Source: JBNIDL01 sp050108195 (GTDB lineage Bacteria > Pseudomonadota > Gammaproteobacteria > Enterobacterales > Enterobacteriaceae). From it: a stretch of 64,000 nt of DNA. The notes under the pieces are model-generated. The model saw only the letters and a program-made list of their open reading frames with translations, was not told the origin of the DNA and made no database searches. This document shows positions 37,876 to 47,393 of this stretch, one piece after another (positions within the stretch are counted from its first letter, which is position 1; every line of letters begins with the position of its first letter). The stretch is from NCBI GenBank assembly GCA_050108195.1, contig JBNIDL010000001.1, forward strand, positions 248,001 through 312,000, read 5' to 3'. A program made the position numbers and the translations under genes.

Positions 37876-38727
37876 ATGACTAAAATAATGGATGGTAAAT
37901 TTGTATCTAATATAATAATCAATGAGTTTTCTGAAAAAGTGAAAAAATGTACAAATTTAGGTTTTCGTAAACCAAGTTTAGCTGTAATAATAGTAGGAAA
38001 CGATTTTGCTTCATTGAATTATGTAAATAATAAAAAATTAGCATGTAAAAAAGTAGGTTTTTCGTTTTTTGTGTATAAATTAGAAAATTCAGTTAAAGAA
38101 TTCTACTTATTGAACTTAATAAACAGATTAAACAAAAATACTTGCATAGATGGAATAATTGTGCAATTACCTCTTCCAAAAAATATAAATTATATAAAGG
38201 TTTTGAACAAAATTTCTCCTAAAAAAGACGTAGATTGTTTCCATCCATATAATTTAGGAAAATTTTACTATAATAAAAATAGTTTACTAAAACCATGTAC
38301 TTCAAATGGTATAGTAACTTTATTAAAATATTATAATTTAAATGTTTCAGGAATGAATACTGTAATAGTAGGATCTTCCATTTTAGTAGGAAAACCTCTT
38401 ATTATAGAACTATTGTCATTAGGGTGTACAATAACTATAACCAACAGTGAAACAAAAAAACTAAAATATTATATAACTAATGCAGATTTGTTAATAGTAG
38501 GAATAGGAAAATCTAAATATATTCCAGGTAAATGGATTAAAAAAAATTCTATAGTAATAGACGTTGGTATAAATAGAACTAAATGTGGGAAAATAGTTGG
38601 TGATGTAAATTATGAAGAAGCTATAAATAAAGCTTCTTATATTACTCCTGTTCCTGGGGGTGTTGGTCCAATGACAATAGCAATGATAATAAAAAACACA
38701 TTTAAAATGTATAAAAAAAAATTATAA
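37876..38727 (+). CDS. folD: Methylenetetrahydrofolate dehydrogenase / cyclohydrolase
   Basis: Bifunctional NADP enzyme that interconverts methylene-, methenyl- and formyl-THF for purines and initiator fMet. It has 283 residues (E. coli 288). The catalytic Y49-x3-K53 (YVNNKKLACKKVGF), DGIIVQLPLP, KDVDCFHPYNLG, VVGSSILVGKP-like VIVGSSILVGKP and TPVPGGVGPMTIAM motifs are intact. The 3' end overlaps the converging cysS by six bases. Confidence 0.96.
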   Translation: MTKIMDGKFVSNIIINEFSEKVKKCTNLGFRKPSLAVIIVGNDFASLNYVNNKKLACKKVGFSFFVYKLENSVKEFYLLNLINRLNKNTCIDGIIVQLPLPKNINYIKVLNKISPKKDVDCFHPYNLGKFYYNKNSLLKPCTSNGIVTLLKYYNLNVSGMNTVIVGSSILVGKPLIIELLSLGCTITITNSETKKLKYYITNADLLIVGIGKSKYIPGKWIKKNSIVIDVGINRTKCGKIVGDVNYEEAINKASYITPVPGGVGPMTIAMIIKNTFKMYKKKL

Positions 38728-40038
38728 TTTTTTATCTTTTACTATAATATTCATATCTATTAATTTTTTTCTTATCTTGTCAGATAATTTCCAATTTTTA
38801 TTTTTTCTCGCTAAACTTCTTTTTCTTTTTAAATAAATAATATAATTTTTATTGAAATTAATTTTTTTATAACTTAAAAACTTTTCTGTGTTTTCGAAAA
38901 GTATTCCTAATATATTTCCTAATTTTACTAATAATTTTGATAAATTCTCACTTTTAAAAATAGATAATTTCTTAGAAATTTTAAAAATAATTTTACATGC
39001 TACAGGAGTGTTAAAATCATTGTTCATTGCTTCAACAAACTTATTTTCAAAATTTTCTAGAATTTTATTTTTGGTAAAAGATCCTTTACTGATGTTTTCT
39101 AAAGAGATATATAATTTTTTAATTATTTTGCTTGCTTTATATATGTTTGACTCATCAAAATATATTGGATGTCTATAGTGACTAAGAAGCAAAAATAATC
39201 TGATTGATTCTGGATGGAATTTTTCTAAAAGATCATTAATTTTGAATAAGTTATTTTTAGATTTAGATATTTTTTTTTTAAAAATTACCATACCAGTGTG
39301 CATCCAAAATTTTGAATAATTCTCCATAGAATTTATACAACTTGATTGAGCAATTTCATTTTCATGATGAGGAAATATCAAATCAGATCCACCTCCATGA
39401 ATATCTAAGTTTTTTCCAAAGAAATAATTAGTAATTGCAGAACATTCGATGTGCCAACCTGGTCTCCCATAACCCCAAGGAGAAGGCCATAAATAACTAG
39501 ATTTATTATCTTTAAAATTTTTAACTTTCCATAACGCAAAATCTACAAAATTTGTTTTTTTTAAATTTCTTTTAGATAAAATTCCATAATTTTTATATTT
39601 TAAAATAGAAAAAAATACATCACCATTATTTTTGATATATGCTATTTTTTTTTTTATAAGAATTTTTATATATTTTATTATTTCGTTTATAAATTTTGTA
39701 ACTCTAGGTTCATATTTAGGTTTAATAATATTCATTAATCTAAAATTTTTATTCATTTTTTTTATCATTTTTTTTGAAAAAAATGAAATTGATTCTTTGT
39801 TTTTTTTTAATTTATATATTATTTTATTATCTATGTCTGTAATATTTCTTACATAATTTACTTTAAACCCTTTATAAATAAAATATCTTAAAATTGTGTC
39901 AAAACATGAAAATGTTCTTATATGACCAATATGACATTCGTCATGTATAGTTATTCCACATACATACATATTTATTATATTTTTTTTTATGGAAAAAAAT
40001 TTTTCTTTTTTTGAGTTTAAAGTATTAAATATTAACAT
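38722..40038 (-). CDS. cysS: Cysteinyl-tRNA synthetase
   Basis: Class I synthetase of 438 residues (E. coli 461). HIGH lies at residues 36-39. The KMSKS motif reads KISKS. The zinc ligands are kept: C27 in VCGIT, the Cys in WHIECSA and the His and Glu in FPHHENEIAQS. The C-terminal anticodon-binding domain is Lys-rich and divergent. Its start overlaps the end of adk by 14 bases, so the two genes form a unit. In E. coli they are not adjacent. Confidence 0.95.
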   Translation of the reverse strand: MLIFNTLNSKKEKFFSIKKNIINMYVCGITIHDECHIGHIRTFSCFDTILRYFIYKGFKVNYVRNITDIDNKIIYKLKKNKESISFFSKKMIKKMNKNFRLMNIIKPKYEPRVTKFINEIIKYIKILIKKKIAYIKNNGDVFFSILKYKNYGILSKRNLKKTNFVDFALWKVKNFKDNKSSYLWPSPWGYGRPGWHIECSAITNYFFGKNLDIHGGGSDLIFPHHENEIAQSSCINSMENYSKFWMHTGMVIFKKKISKSKNNLFKINDLLEKFHPESIRLFLLLSHYRHPIYFDESNIYKASKIIKKLYISLENISKGSFTKNKILENFENKFVEAMNNDFNTPVACKIIFKISKKLSIFKSENLSKLLVKLGNILGILFENTEKFLSYKKINFNKNYIIYLKRKRSLARKNKNWKLSDKIRKKLIDMNIIVKDKKL

Positions 40039-40645
40039 TTTTTATTTTTTTGATAATTTTTTTATTTAGTTCAATAATTGATTTATTTCCATCTAATTTA
40101 AAATAATTAATAAAGGTTTTAAAATATTTGTTCAAAATATTATAATTAACGTAATATTCTTTAATTCTATATTTTACTACGTCAATTTTATCATCTAATC
40201 TTGATGTGAAATTTTTAATATTTGTTTCATTTTTTAGATTTATGTTACATATTTTTCCGGTTTTTTTGTTAATTCTTCTTCCTTTTATTCTTTCCAATAA
40301 AATATTGTTAGGAACATTTATTTCAATAATTATATTAAATAAAAATTTTAATTTTTTTTTAAGAAAGTTAACTTGATTATAATTTCTTGGAAAACCGTCT
40401 AATATAAATCCTTTTTTATTATTAAATATTTCTTTTTCTAAAATGTTTATTACTATACTATCATCAACTAATATTCCTTTTTTTATATTATTCTTTACTT
40501 TACTTTTTAAATAATTATTTTTAGTTTTTAAAAATTTATTTAATAAAAAACCAGTAGATATATGAGGAATATTTAACTCTCTTGATATTAATTCACACTG
40601 AGTACCTTTTCCGCTTCCAGGAGGTCCTGTAACTATTATAAACAT
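40025..40645 (-). CDS. adk: Adenylate kinase
   Basis: Equilibrates ATP, ADP and AMP. It has 206 residues (E. coli 214). The P-loop is GPPGSGKGTQ (7-16). DGFPRN, the LID-edge GRRINKKTGKIC and the RLDD Arg are conserved. The LID is about seven residues shorter than in E. coli, and the C-terminal helix is Lys/Ile-rich. It lies six bases downstream of htpG, as in E. coli, where htpG and adk are neighbours. Confidence 0.95.
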   Translation of the reverse strand: MFIIVTGPPGSGKGTQCELISRELNIPHISTGFLLNKFLKTKNNYLKSKVKNNIKKGILVDDSIVINILEKEIFNNKKGFILDGFPRNYNQVNFLKKKLKFLFNIIIEINVPNNILLERIKGRRINKKTGKICNINLKNETNIKNFTSRLDDKIDVVKYRIKEYYVNYNILNKYFKTFINYFKLDGNKSIIELNKKIIKKIKNVNI

Positions 40646-40651
40646 TTACTT

Positions 40652-42511
40652 TTAAGTAATGATTATTTTATTACTAATATTATTATTTATTAAAAGTTTG
40701 TTAATTCTTTTTATAAAAGAATTTATATTTTTTATACTACCACATTCTATTAACAATGCTTGATCTAACAAGAAATCTAACCATTCTTTTAATTCTTCAT
40801 CTTTTTTTAAAGAAATGTTTTTTATTAAATCATGATTTGCATTTATTTCAAATATATAAGTTACTTTTGGAGCCAGTTGTCCAGAAGATTCAAATAATTT
40901 TGCCATTTGAGTACTTATATCATTACTGTCTGTAACTAATGCTACAGGGCTATCTACTAGTTTTTCAGACAACCTTACATCTTTTATTAAAGATTTGTCA
41001 TAATATTCTTTAGCTAAATCTATAATTTTTTTTATATTTTCATTTTCTTCATAAAATTTTGTAGAAATTTTTTTACTTTCTAATTTATTTATAGATTGAA
41101 AGTTATAATTTTTAAATTTTGATATAAAATTTATAATCCATTCGTCTATTTTGTCATACATAAAAAGAACTTCAATTTTTTCTTTATTAAAAAAATCTAA
41201 ATAAGGATGATTTTTAGCTGTTTCATAATTTTCTGAACATATATAATATATTTTATCTTGATTTTTATTTATTCTATTAACATAATCTAGTAAAGAGATA
41301 TTTTGTTCATTATTTTTGTTAAAACTTGAAGAAAATCTTAATAAACTAATAATTAAATCTTTATTTATATTATCTTCAGATATACCTTCCTTTAAAAAAA
41401 TTCCAAAGTTATTCCAGAATTTTTGATACTTTTTTGGTTGAGATATACTGATTTTTTTTAAAGTTGTAAGTATCTTTTTAGTACAAGATATATTTATTTT
41501 TTTAACTAAACTATTAGATTGCAACATTTCTCTAGAAATATTAAGAGGCATACTATTTGAATCTATTATACCTTTAATGAATCTCATATACATTGGCAAA
41601 AATTGTTTAGCTTCATCCATTACAAAAACTCTCTGTATATACAGTTTTATGCCGTATTTATAGTCTCTATTCCATATATCCCACTGAATATTACAAGGAA
41701 TATATAGTAAACTTATATATTCATTATTGCCTTCTACCTTATTATGTATACAAATAAGAGGGTCATTAACGTCATTTGAAAAATATTTATAAAAATCTCT
41801 GTATTCTTTGTCTTTTATGCTTTTTTTGTCTTTTATCCATATAGCTTGTGTTTTATTTATTCTTTTCCATGTTGTCAAAGAACTATTATTTTCTTCAGTT
41901 TTTTTCATTTCTATAGGAAATGATATATAATCAGAATATTTACTTATTAAACTTTTCAATTTAAAATAATTTAAAAATTCTTTTTCTTTATTTTTAATGA
42001 ATAAAATTACTTTTGTACCTCTTGATTTTTTTTCTATTTTTTTTATAGTATAAAATCCTTTTCCTTCTGATTGCCAAATAAATCCATAATTTTCATATGG
42101 TGATTTAGTTTTAACCACAACTTTATCAGCTACCATAAAAGAAGAGTAGAACCCTACTCCAAATTTTCCTATAAATTTTTCTTTATATTTTATTTTCTTT
42201 AAAAATTCTTTAGTTCCCGATTTAGCTATAGTCCCTATATTTTTTATTAATTCTTTATAAGTCATCCCTATTCCATTATCTGAAATAGATATTGTATTAT
42301 TTTCTTTATTAAAAGATATTCTGATTTTTAAAAAAGTGTCTTTTTCTAAAATATTATGATCAGATATAGATTTAAATTTTATTTTGTCAAGAGCGTCAGA
42401 AGCGTTAGATATTAGTTCTCTTAAAAAAATTTCTTTATTTGAATATAAAGAATTGATCATTAAATTTAATAATTCTTTTATCTCAGATTTAAATATATAT
42501 TTTTTTTTCAT
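40652..42511 (-). CDS. htpG: Chaperone HtpG (Hsp90)
   Basis: ATP-dependent Hsp90 chaperone of 619 residues (E. coli 624). The N-terminal GHKL ATPase keeps NSLYSNKEIFLRELISNASDA, ISDNGIGMT, GTIAKSGT and FGVGFYSSFMVADKV. The middle-domain catalytic Arg segment IDSNSMPLNISREMLQ is present, as is the C-terminal dimerisation domain. I could not find a sigma-32 promoter in the 134-base gap before it. Confidence 0.96.
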   Translation of the reverse strand: MKKKYIFKSEIKELLNLMINSLYSNKEIFLRELISNASDALDKIKFKSISDHNILEKDTFLKIRISFNKENNTISISDNGIGMTYKELIKNIGTIAKSGTKEFLKKIKYKEKFIGKFGVGFYSSFMVADKVVVKTKSPYENYGFIWQSEGKGFYTIKKIEKKSRGTKVILFIKNKEKEFLNYFKLKSLISKYSDYISFPIEMKKTEENNSSLTTWKRINKTQAIWIKDKKSIKDKEYRDFYKYFSNDVNDPLICIHNKVEGNNEYISLLYIPCNIQWDIWNRDYKYGIKLYIQRVFVMDEAKQFLPMYMRFIKGIIDSNSMPLNISREMLQSNSLVKKINISCTKKILTTLKKISISQPKKYQKFWNNFGIFLKEGISEDNINKDLIISLLRFSSSFNKNNEQNISLLDYVNRINKNQDKIYYICSENYETAKNHPYLDFFNKEKIEVLFMYDKIDEWIINFISKFKNYNFQSINKLESKKISTKFYEENENIKKIIDLAKEYYDKSLIKDVRLSEKLVDSPVALVTDSNDISTQMAKLFESSGQLAPKVTYIFEINANHDLIKNISLKKDEELKEWLDFLLDQALLIECGSIKNINSFIKRINKLLINNNISNKIIIT

Positions 42512-42528
42512 TAAATTACCGTTGAAAG

Positions 42529-42633
42529 TTATTGTCTTTTATTAAAATTTTTTGTCTTTTTTTTATTAATTAAATTTCTTCTTTCTTTTATTAAAGATTT
42601 TATTATTTTTATAAAATTTTTATTATTTAACAT
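42529..42633 (-). other. Short 34-codon open frame in the htpG-dnaX gap
   Basis: A Lys/Asn/Ile-rich frame (MLNNKNFIKIIKSL...) fills most of the 134-base gap where E. coli has ybaB and recR. It resembles neither protein and has no clear ribosome-binding site. A decayed remnant or a chance frame in A-rich DNA is more likely than a gene. Confidence 0.2.
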
Positions 42634-42646
42634 AAACTTAAACTTT

Positions 42647-43726
42647 TTATATTGTAGTTTTAAAAATTATAATTTCTATTCCTATTTTAGTTGTAGGTGC
42701 TAAGCATAAATTTTTTCTACCCTCTATGAATAATCTATAATACTTATATATGTCATGTATATCAACAATATTAGACAATTTTTTTATTTTTGAATTTATA
42801 TATTCATTTTCTTCTGAAGAATAATTTTCTATATTACTTTTTTCCATAATTATTTTATGAATAAAAATTAAAATTTTAGTTATTATGTCATCCCAATCTA
42901 TATTATATTTGTCATATATATCAATGTATTTTAACAATTTTTTTATTTTTTTCTTTATTAATAATTCTAAAATAAACAATATTTGTTTAGAATTTAAAGT
43001 TTTTAAAATTGAATTAACTATTTTAGAACTTATAAATCCATCACCTGCTGTTATAGCGTGATCAATCAAATTTAATGCGTCTCTCATACTTCCTTTTGAG
43101 GCATATATTATTGTATCTATTGCTTCTTTTCTAAATTTTATTTTATTTTCCTTTAAAATATTATTTATTTTTTTTTTTATATCTTTTTTATTTAATTTAG
43201 ATAATTTAAAATGTAAGCATCTAGAAATTATAGTTAAAGGTATTTTTTTTACTTCTGTGGTAGCAAATATAAATTTTGTGAAGATCGGTGGTTCTTCTAA
43301 AATTTTAAGTAAAGCATTAAAACTATATTTAGATAACATATGAACCTCATCTATTATATAAATTTTAAATTTACATGATATAGGAGGATATCTAACATTA
43401 TTTAACACTTTTTTAATTTCTTCAATTTTTGTATGAGAAGCACCATCTATTTCTATAATGTCAATATTAGTCCCCTCTTTTATTTCTAAGCAGTTATTAC
43501 ATTTATTACAATGATTAACTGTTATTCCTTTTTTGCATGAAAGACTTTTTGCAAACAATCTAGCTATTGTAGTTTTACCTACACCTCTTTCTCCAGAGAA
43601 TAAATAAGCGTAATGTATTTTTTTTAATTTTATAGAATTTAATATAGCTAACAATATATCTTTTTGTCCTACTACTTCTTTGAAGTTATTTGGTCTGTAT
43701 TTTCTAGCTAAAGTATAATAATTCAT
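42647..43726 (-). CDS. dnaX: DNA polymerase III clamp-loader subunit DnaX, gamma-like short form
   Basis: ATPase motor of the clamp loader. I start at ATG 43726 (MNYYTLARKYRPNNF), which aligns with the E. coli start; an in-frame ATG nine codons upstream (43753) has no family support. The protein has 359 residues. Walker A GERGVGKT (45-52), zinc cysteines C64, C73, C76 and C79, DEVHMLS, the ATTEVKKIP sensor 1 and GSMRDALNLIDHA are intact. E. coli tau has 643 and gamma 431 residues, so domains IV and V (DnaB and alpha binding) are missing and there is no frameshift site. Confidence 0.93.
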   Translation of the reverse strand: MNYYTLARKYRPNNFKEVVGQKDILLAILNSIKLKKIHYAYLFSGERGVGKTTIARLFAKSLSCKKGITVNHCNKCNNCLEIKEGTNIDIIEIDGASHTKIEEIKKVLNNVRYPPISCKFKIYIIDEVHMLSKYSFNALLKILEEPPIFTKFIFATTEVKKIPLTIISRCLHFKLSKLNKKDIKKKINNILKENKIKFRKEAIDTIIYASKGSMRDALNLIDHAITAGDGFISSKIVNSILKTLNSKQILFILELLIKKKIKKLLKYIDIYDKYNIDWDDIITKILIFIHKIIMEKSNIENYSSEENEYINSKIKKLSNIVDIHDIYKYYRLFIEGRKNLCLAPTTKIGIEIIIFKTTI

Positions 43727-43766
43727 ATTGTTAATAAACTTAAAAATTTTCAAATTATTAAAAATG

Positions 43767-45506
43767 TTAATTTATATTTAATTTTTGTAATTTATTCATA
43801 TTATAATATATACCTTTTTTGTTCATTAAAAATGAATGACTTCCATACTCTTCTACTTCTCCTTTACTTAGAACTAATATTTTATCTGCATTTATTATAG
43901 TAGATAATCTATGAGCTATTATTATAATAGTTGTACGTTTTTTTATGGATTTTAATATTTTTATTATTTTTTCTTCATTTTCAAGATCTATATTTGAAGT
44001 TGATTCATCTAAAATCAATATAGAAGGGCTTATAATTAACGCTCTTGCAATGCTTATAAGTTGTTTTTGTCCGCTAGACAAATTGTTTCCATTTTCAGCT
44101 AATTTAGTAAATAGTTTATTAGGCAATTTTTTAACAAAATTGTATAATTTAACTTTTTTTAAAATTTTCCATATTTTTTCTTCTTTAATTTTTCTTCCTA
44201 ATGATATATTTTCATATATGGTTTCTGCCATTATTACTGGTTCTTGTTGTACTACAGATATACTATTCTTTATTGAATAATGACTAAACAATTCTATTGA
44301 CTTATTCTCTATAAATAATGTGTTTTTTTCTACCGGGTAATATCCTAATATCAAATTAACTAAAGTAGTTTTACCACTACCAGTTTTTCCTATTATAGCT
44401 AAAATACTGTTTGCTTTTATTTTTAAATTTATGTTTTTAAGAATTCTTTTTTTTTTATTATAAGAGAAGTTGAGATTTTTTGTTTCTATTTTTCCGTATT
44501 TTATTAGATCATTAAAACCTCCATATTTTTGCTTAGGTCCATCTATTATTTTAAATATTCTTTCACCTGCAACTATAGATTGTTGTAATATAGATTGTTG
44601 AGAAGTTAGCTCTATTAAAGGTTCATTTAATCTCCCTAAATAGTTTATGAAGGCATATAATATTCCTATACTTATATTATTATTTTTATCTAGTCCAAAA
44701 ATTAATAACATAATACATATTACTATAGAAAACAGTAAACTTAAAAAAGGTCTTAGTAAAATCCCTTCTATATATAAAGTTTTCATTTTATTTATAAAAT
44801 GAGATTTATTAATTTTTTTTATTCTCTTTTCGAATTCTTTTTGTTTACAAAATTGTTGAATAGTTTTTATTCCGTTAATTATTTCGTTAAATTTATCATT
44901 TAAATCGGCTATATTTGATCTTATTCTTCGAACTATAGGAACACTATATTTTTGATATATAAACATTACTAAAATTACTATTGGAAATATAGAAAAAGAT
45001 ACGTAAGCTAATTTTACATTTAGAGTAAACATAGCTATTATCATTATAAATATTAAAACTAAATTTTTTAAAGCTATACTTATTACGTTTATATATAAAT
45101 CTTTAATTACTTCAGTATCGTTTGTAATTTTAGATATTAGTTTTCCTACAGGTTGTTTATCGAATAAAGATATAGGAGAATTTAATATTGATTTCATTGT
45201 TTTAACTCTTATATACTTAGTAACTTGGAGAGATATATAATTAAATAATATGGATTGTTTATATTTTAAAAATGAAGCTAAAATCTGTAAAAAAATAAAA
45301 ATAGATAATAAAAAAAACAAAATCCAAAACTTAAACAATTTTTTTGGTAAAATATTATCAATGTAATAAGTAACTATCATAGGACAAATGACTTCTGAAA
45401 TAGACGCAATTAACAACATTACTATAGCTAATACTAATTCTTTTTTATATTTAAAACTATAAGATAATAATCTTTTTAATGTTAAATAAAAATTATTCTT
45501 TTTCAT
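43767..45506 (-). CDS. mdlB: ABC exporter half-transporter MdlB (SmdB)
   Basis: Inner-membrane multidrug-type ABC exporter half of 579 residues (E. coli 593). Six membrane segments are followed by a nucleotide-binding domain with Walker A GKTGSGKTT, signature LSSGQKQ, Walker B ILILDESTSNID with the catalytic Glu, and the IIAHRLSTI switch His. It probably forms a heterodimer with MdlA, encoded 13 bases upstream. The substrate is unknown. Confidence 0.94.
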   Translation of the reverse strand: MKKNNFYLTLKRLLSYSFKYKKELVLAIVMLLIASISEVICPMIVTYYIDNILPKKLFKFWILFFLLSIFIFLQILASFLKYKQSILFNYISLQVTKYIRVKTMKSILNSPISLFDKQPVGKLISKITNDTEVIKDLYINVISIALKNLVLIFIMIIAMFTLNVKLAYVSFSIFPIVILVMFIYQKYSVPIVRRIRSNIADLNDKFNEIINGIKTIQQFCKQKEFEKRIKKINKSHFINKMKTLYIEGILLRPFLSLLFSIVICIMLLIFGLDKNNNISIGILYAFINYLGRLNEPLIELTSQQSILQQSIVAGERIFKIIDGPKQKYGGFNDLIKYGKIETKNLNFSYNKKKRILKNINLKIKANSILAIIGKTGSGKTTLVNLILGYYPVEKNTLFIENKSIELFSHYSIKNSISVVQQEPVIMAETIYENISLGRKIKEEKIWKILKKVKLYNFVKKLPNKLFTKLAENGNNLSSGQKQLISIARALIISPSILILDESTSNIDLENEEKIIKILKSIKKRTTIIIIAHRLSTIINADKILVLSKGEVEEYGSHSFLMNKKGIYYNMNKLQKLNIN

Positions 45507-45519
45507 ATCTACAAATTAA

Positions 45520-47250
45520 TTAAAGATTTTTTTCTAATTTTTGAAAATTATACATATTTTTATACCATCCGTTTTCTTTTATTAAACTTGAATGGTTTCC
45601 TCTTTGAATAATAGAACCATCTTTAATTACAATAATTTCGTAAAAGTTTTTAATAGTGGACAGTCTATGTGAAACAAATATAATTATTTTTTTTATTTTT
45701 AATATATTTAAATTTTTTATTAACTTATCTTCAGTGCATATATCTATTGCTGAAAACGCATCATCCATTATTATCAAATCCTTGTTTGATAACAGTGTTC
45801 TAGCTATAGATATTCTTTGTTTTTGTCCTCCTGATAAATTTAACCCTCTTTCTTCTATTTTAAATTCATATCCTTTATTAAATTTTATTATATCTTTATG
45901 TATACAAGAAATTTTTGATATTTTTTCTATTTTTTCCATTTTAATAGAATCATCAATCATTGTAATGTTATTTTTTATAGTATCTGAAAATAAAAATGGA
46001 TTTTGATGCACAATTGATATTTTCTTGTACCAAATGTCTCTTTTAATTTTTTTTATAGAAATATTATTATACTTTATATCACCATATTTAACGTCTAAAT
46101 CTCTCATTATAATTGAAAGTAAAGTGCTTTTACCGGAGCCTGTAGGGCCACATATCCCTAATATTTTTCCTGGGTAAACTTTAAATTTTATATTTTTTAA
46201 TATTTTTTTTTTAGAATTTGGATATTTAAACATTTTTATATTAACACATAATTTTTTTACTTTATTTAATAACAAAATATTTTTATATTTTGTTTTTTCT
46301 TTATATTCTAGAATTTGTTGTATTCTATTATAAGCCGCATTACCTCTTTCTAAAATATTAAACATCCAAGCTATAGCTAACATTGGCCATATCATTAAAC
46401 TTAAATACATTATAAAACTAGTTAATTGCCCTATTGTAATAATTTTACTAACTACCATCATACTTCCAAAGAATATTGCTATAAAGTTTGATATTCCTAT
46501 TGTTAAATATATTACAGGGTCAAATCTTGAATCAACTTTAGCAACTTCCATATTTTTTTCATTCACTTGATTTGTTATTTTATTAAATTTAAACAATTTA
46601 TATTTTTCTATACCAAATGATTTAATCATTCTTATATTTGTTAAATTGTCTTGTACTTTATTATTCATATTTGAAAAAGCTTTTTGAGATACATAGAAAC
46701 GTTTATGCAAATTATGTCCATCTTTTTTTACTAAAAAAGCCATTATAGGCATTGGGATTAAAGACAAACATGTTAATTTATAACTTATCTGGAAACTCAT
46801 TACTATCAATACAGAACATCCTATAATTATAGAGTCTATTAATGTTAAAACACCTTCACCAGCAGCAAAAACAACTCTGTCAACATCGTTTGTCACTCTA
46901 GCTATTATGTCTCCTGTTCTATGTTTTAAATAAAATTTTAAGTGTTGATTGCTAAAAAAATTATATAAAGACTCTCTTAGATTAATGGCTAATTTATACG
47001 ATGCTCCAAATAATAAAATTCTCCAAATAAATCTTAAAAAATACGTTACTAAAGCAGTTATTATCATTATAAATATCCAAAATAATAATAAACTTTTATT
47101 AAACCTGTGCAAAGATATGTTATCTACAATTATCCTTACTGCTTGTGGAGGTATTAACTGTAATAAAGCTATAAATATAAGTAAAAATGTAGCTCCTAAA
47201 TATCTTTTTAACTCTATTTTAAAAAACCATTTCAATTTTATAAATAACAT
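45520..47250 (-). CDS. mdlA: ABC exporter half-transporter MdlA (SmdA)
   Basis: Partner half-transporter of 576 residues (E. coli 590), with six membrane segments and one nucleotide-binding domain. It has Walker A GPTGSGKST, signature LSGGQKQR, and Walker B reading LIIMDDAFSAID with Asp in place of the catalytic Glu. The E. coli protein has the same substitution, so a degenerate plus a consensus ATP site is normal for this pair. The order lon, mdlA, mdlB on one strand follows E. coli with losses. Confidence 0.94.
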   Translation of the reverse strand: MLFIKLKWFFKIELKRYLGATFLLIFIALLQLIPPQAVRIIVDNISLHRFNKSLLLFWIFIMIITALVTYFLRFIWRILLFGASYKLAINLRESLYNFFSNQHLKFYLKHRTGDIIARVTNDVDRVVFAAGEGVLTLIDSIIIGCSVLIVMSFQISYKLTCLSLIPMPIMAFLVKKDGHNLHKRFYVSQKAFSNMNNKVQDNLTNIRMIKSFGIEKYKLFKFNKITNQVNEKNMEVAKVDSRFDPVIYLTIGISNFIAIFFGSMMVVSKIITIGQLTSFIMYLSLMIWPMLAIAWMFNILERGNAAYNRIQQILEYKEKTKYKNILLLNKVKKLCVNIKMFKYPNSKKKILKNIKFKVYPGKILGICGPTGSGKSTLLSIIMRDLDVKYGDIKYNNISIKKIKRDIWYKKISIVHQNPFLFSDTIKNNITMIDDSIKMEKIEKISKISCIHKDIIKFNKGYEFKIEERGLNLSGGQKQRISIARTLLSNKDLIIMDDAFSAIDICTEDKLIKNLNILKIKKIIIFVSHRLSTIKNFYEIIVIKDGSIIQRGNHSSLIKENGWYKNMYNFQKLEKNL

Positions 47251-47393
47251 TATTTTTTCCTTTAATACAAAAAAATATATTTTATTAAATTTTATTTATT
47301 AATATTTTTTGATTTTTAAAAAGAAATAAAATAAACTTACGAAATTTATTATGTTTAACTAGTATGATTTGTTTAAAAAAAATTGATGTACAA

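Noticed and set aside
42512..42646. Possible 4.5S RNA (ffs) in the htpG-dnaX gap
   Set aside because: No trace of the conserved GGAAGCAGCC-type loop; the gap is nearly all A and T.
45520..47250. MdlA Walker-B Asp in place of catalytic Glu, as a sign of decay
   Set aside because: E. coli MdlA has the same DDA sequence; the asymmetric heterodimer keeps one full site from MdlB.
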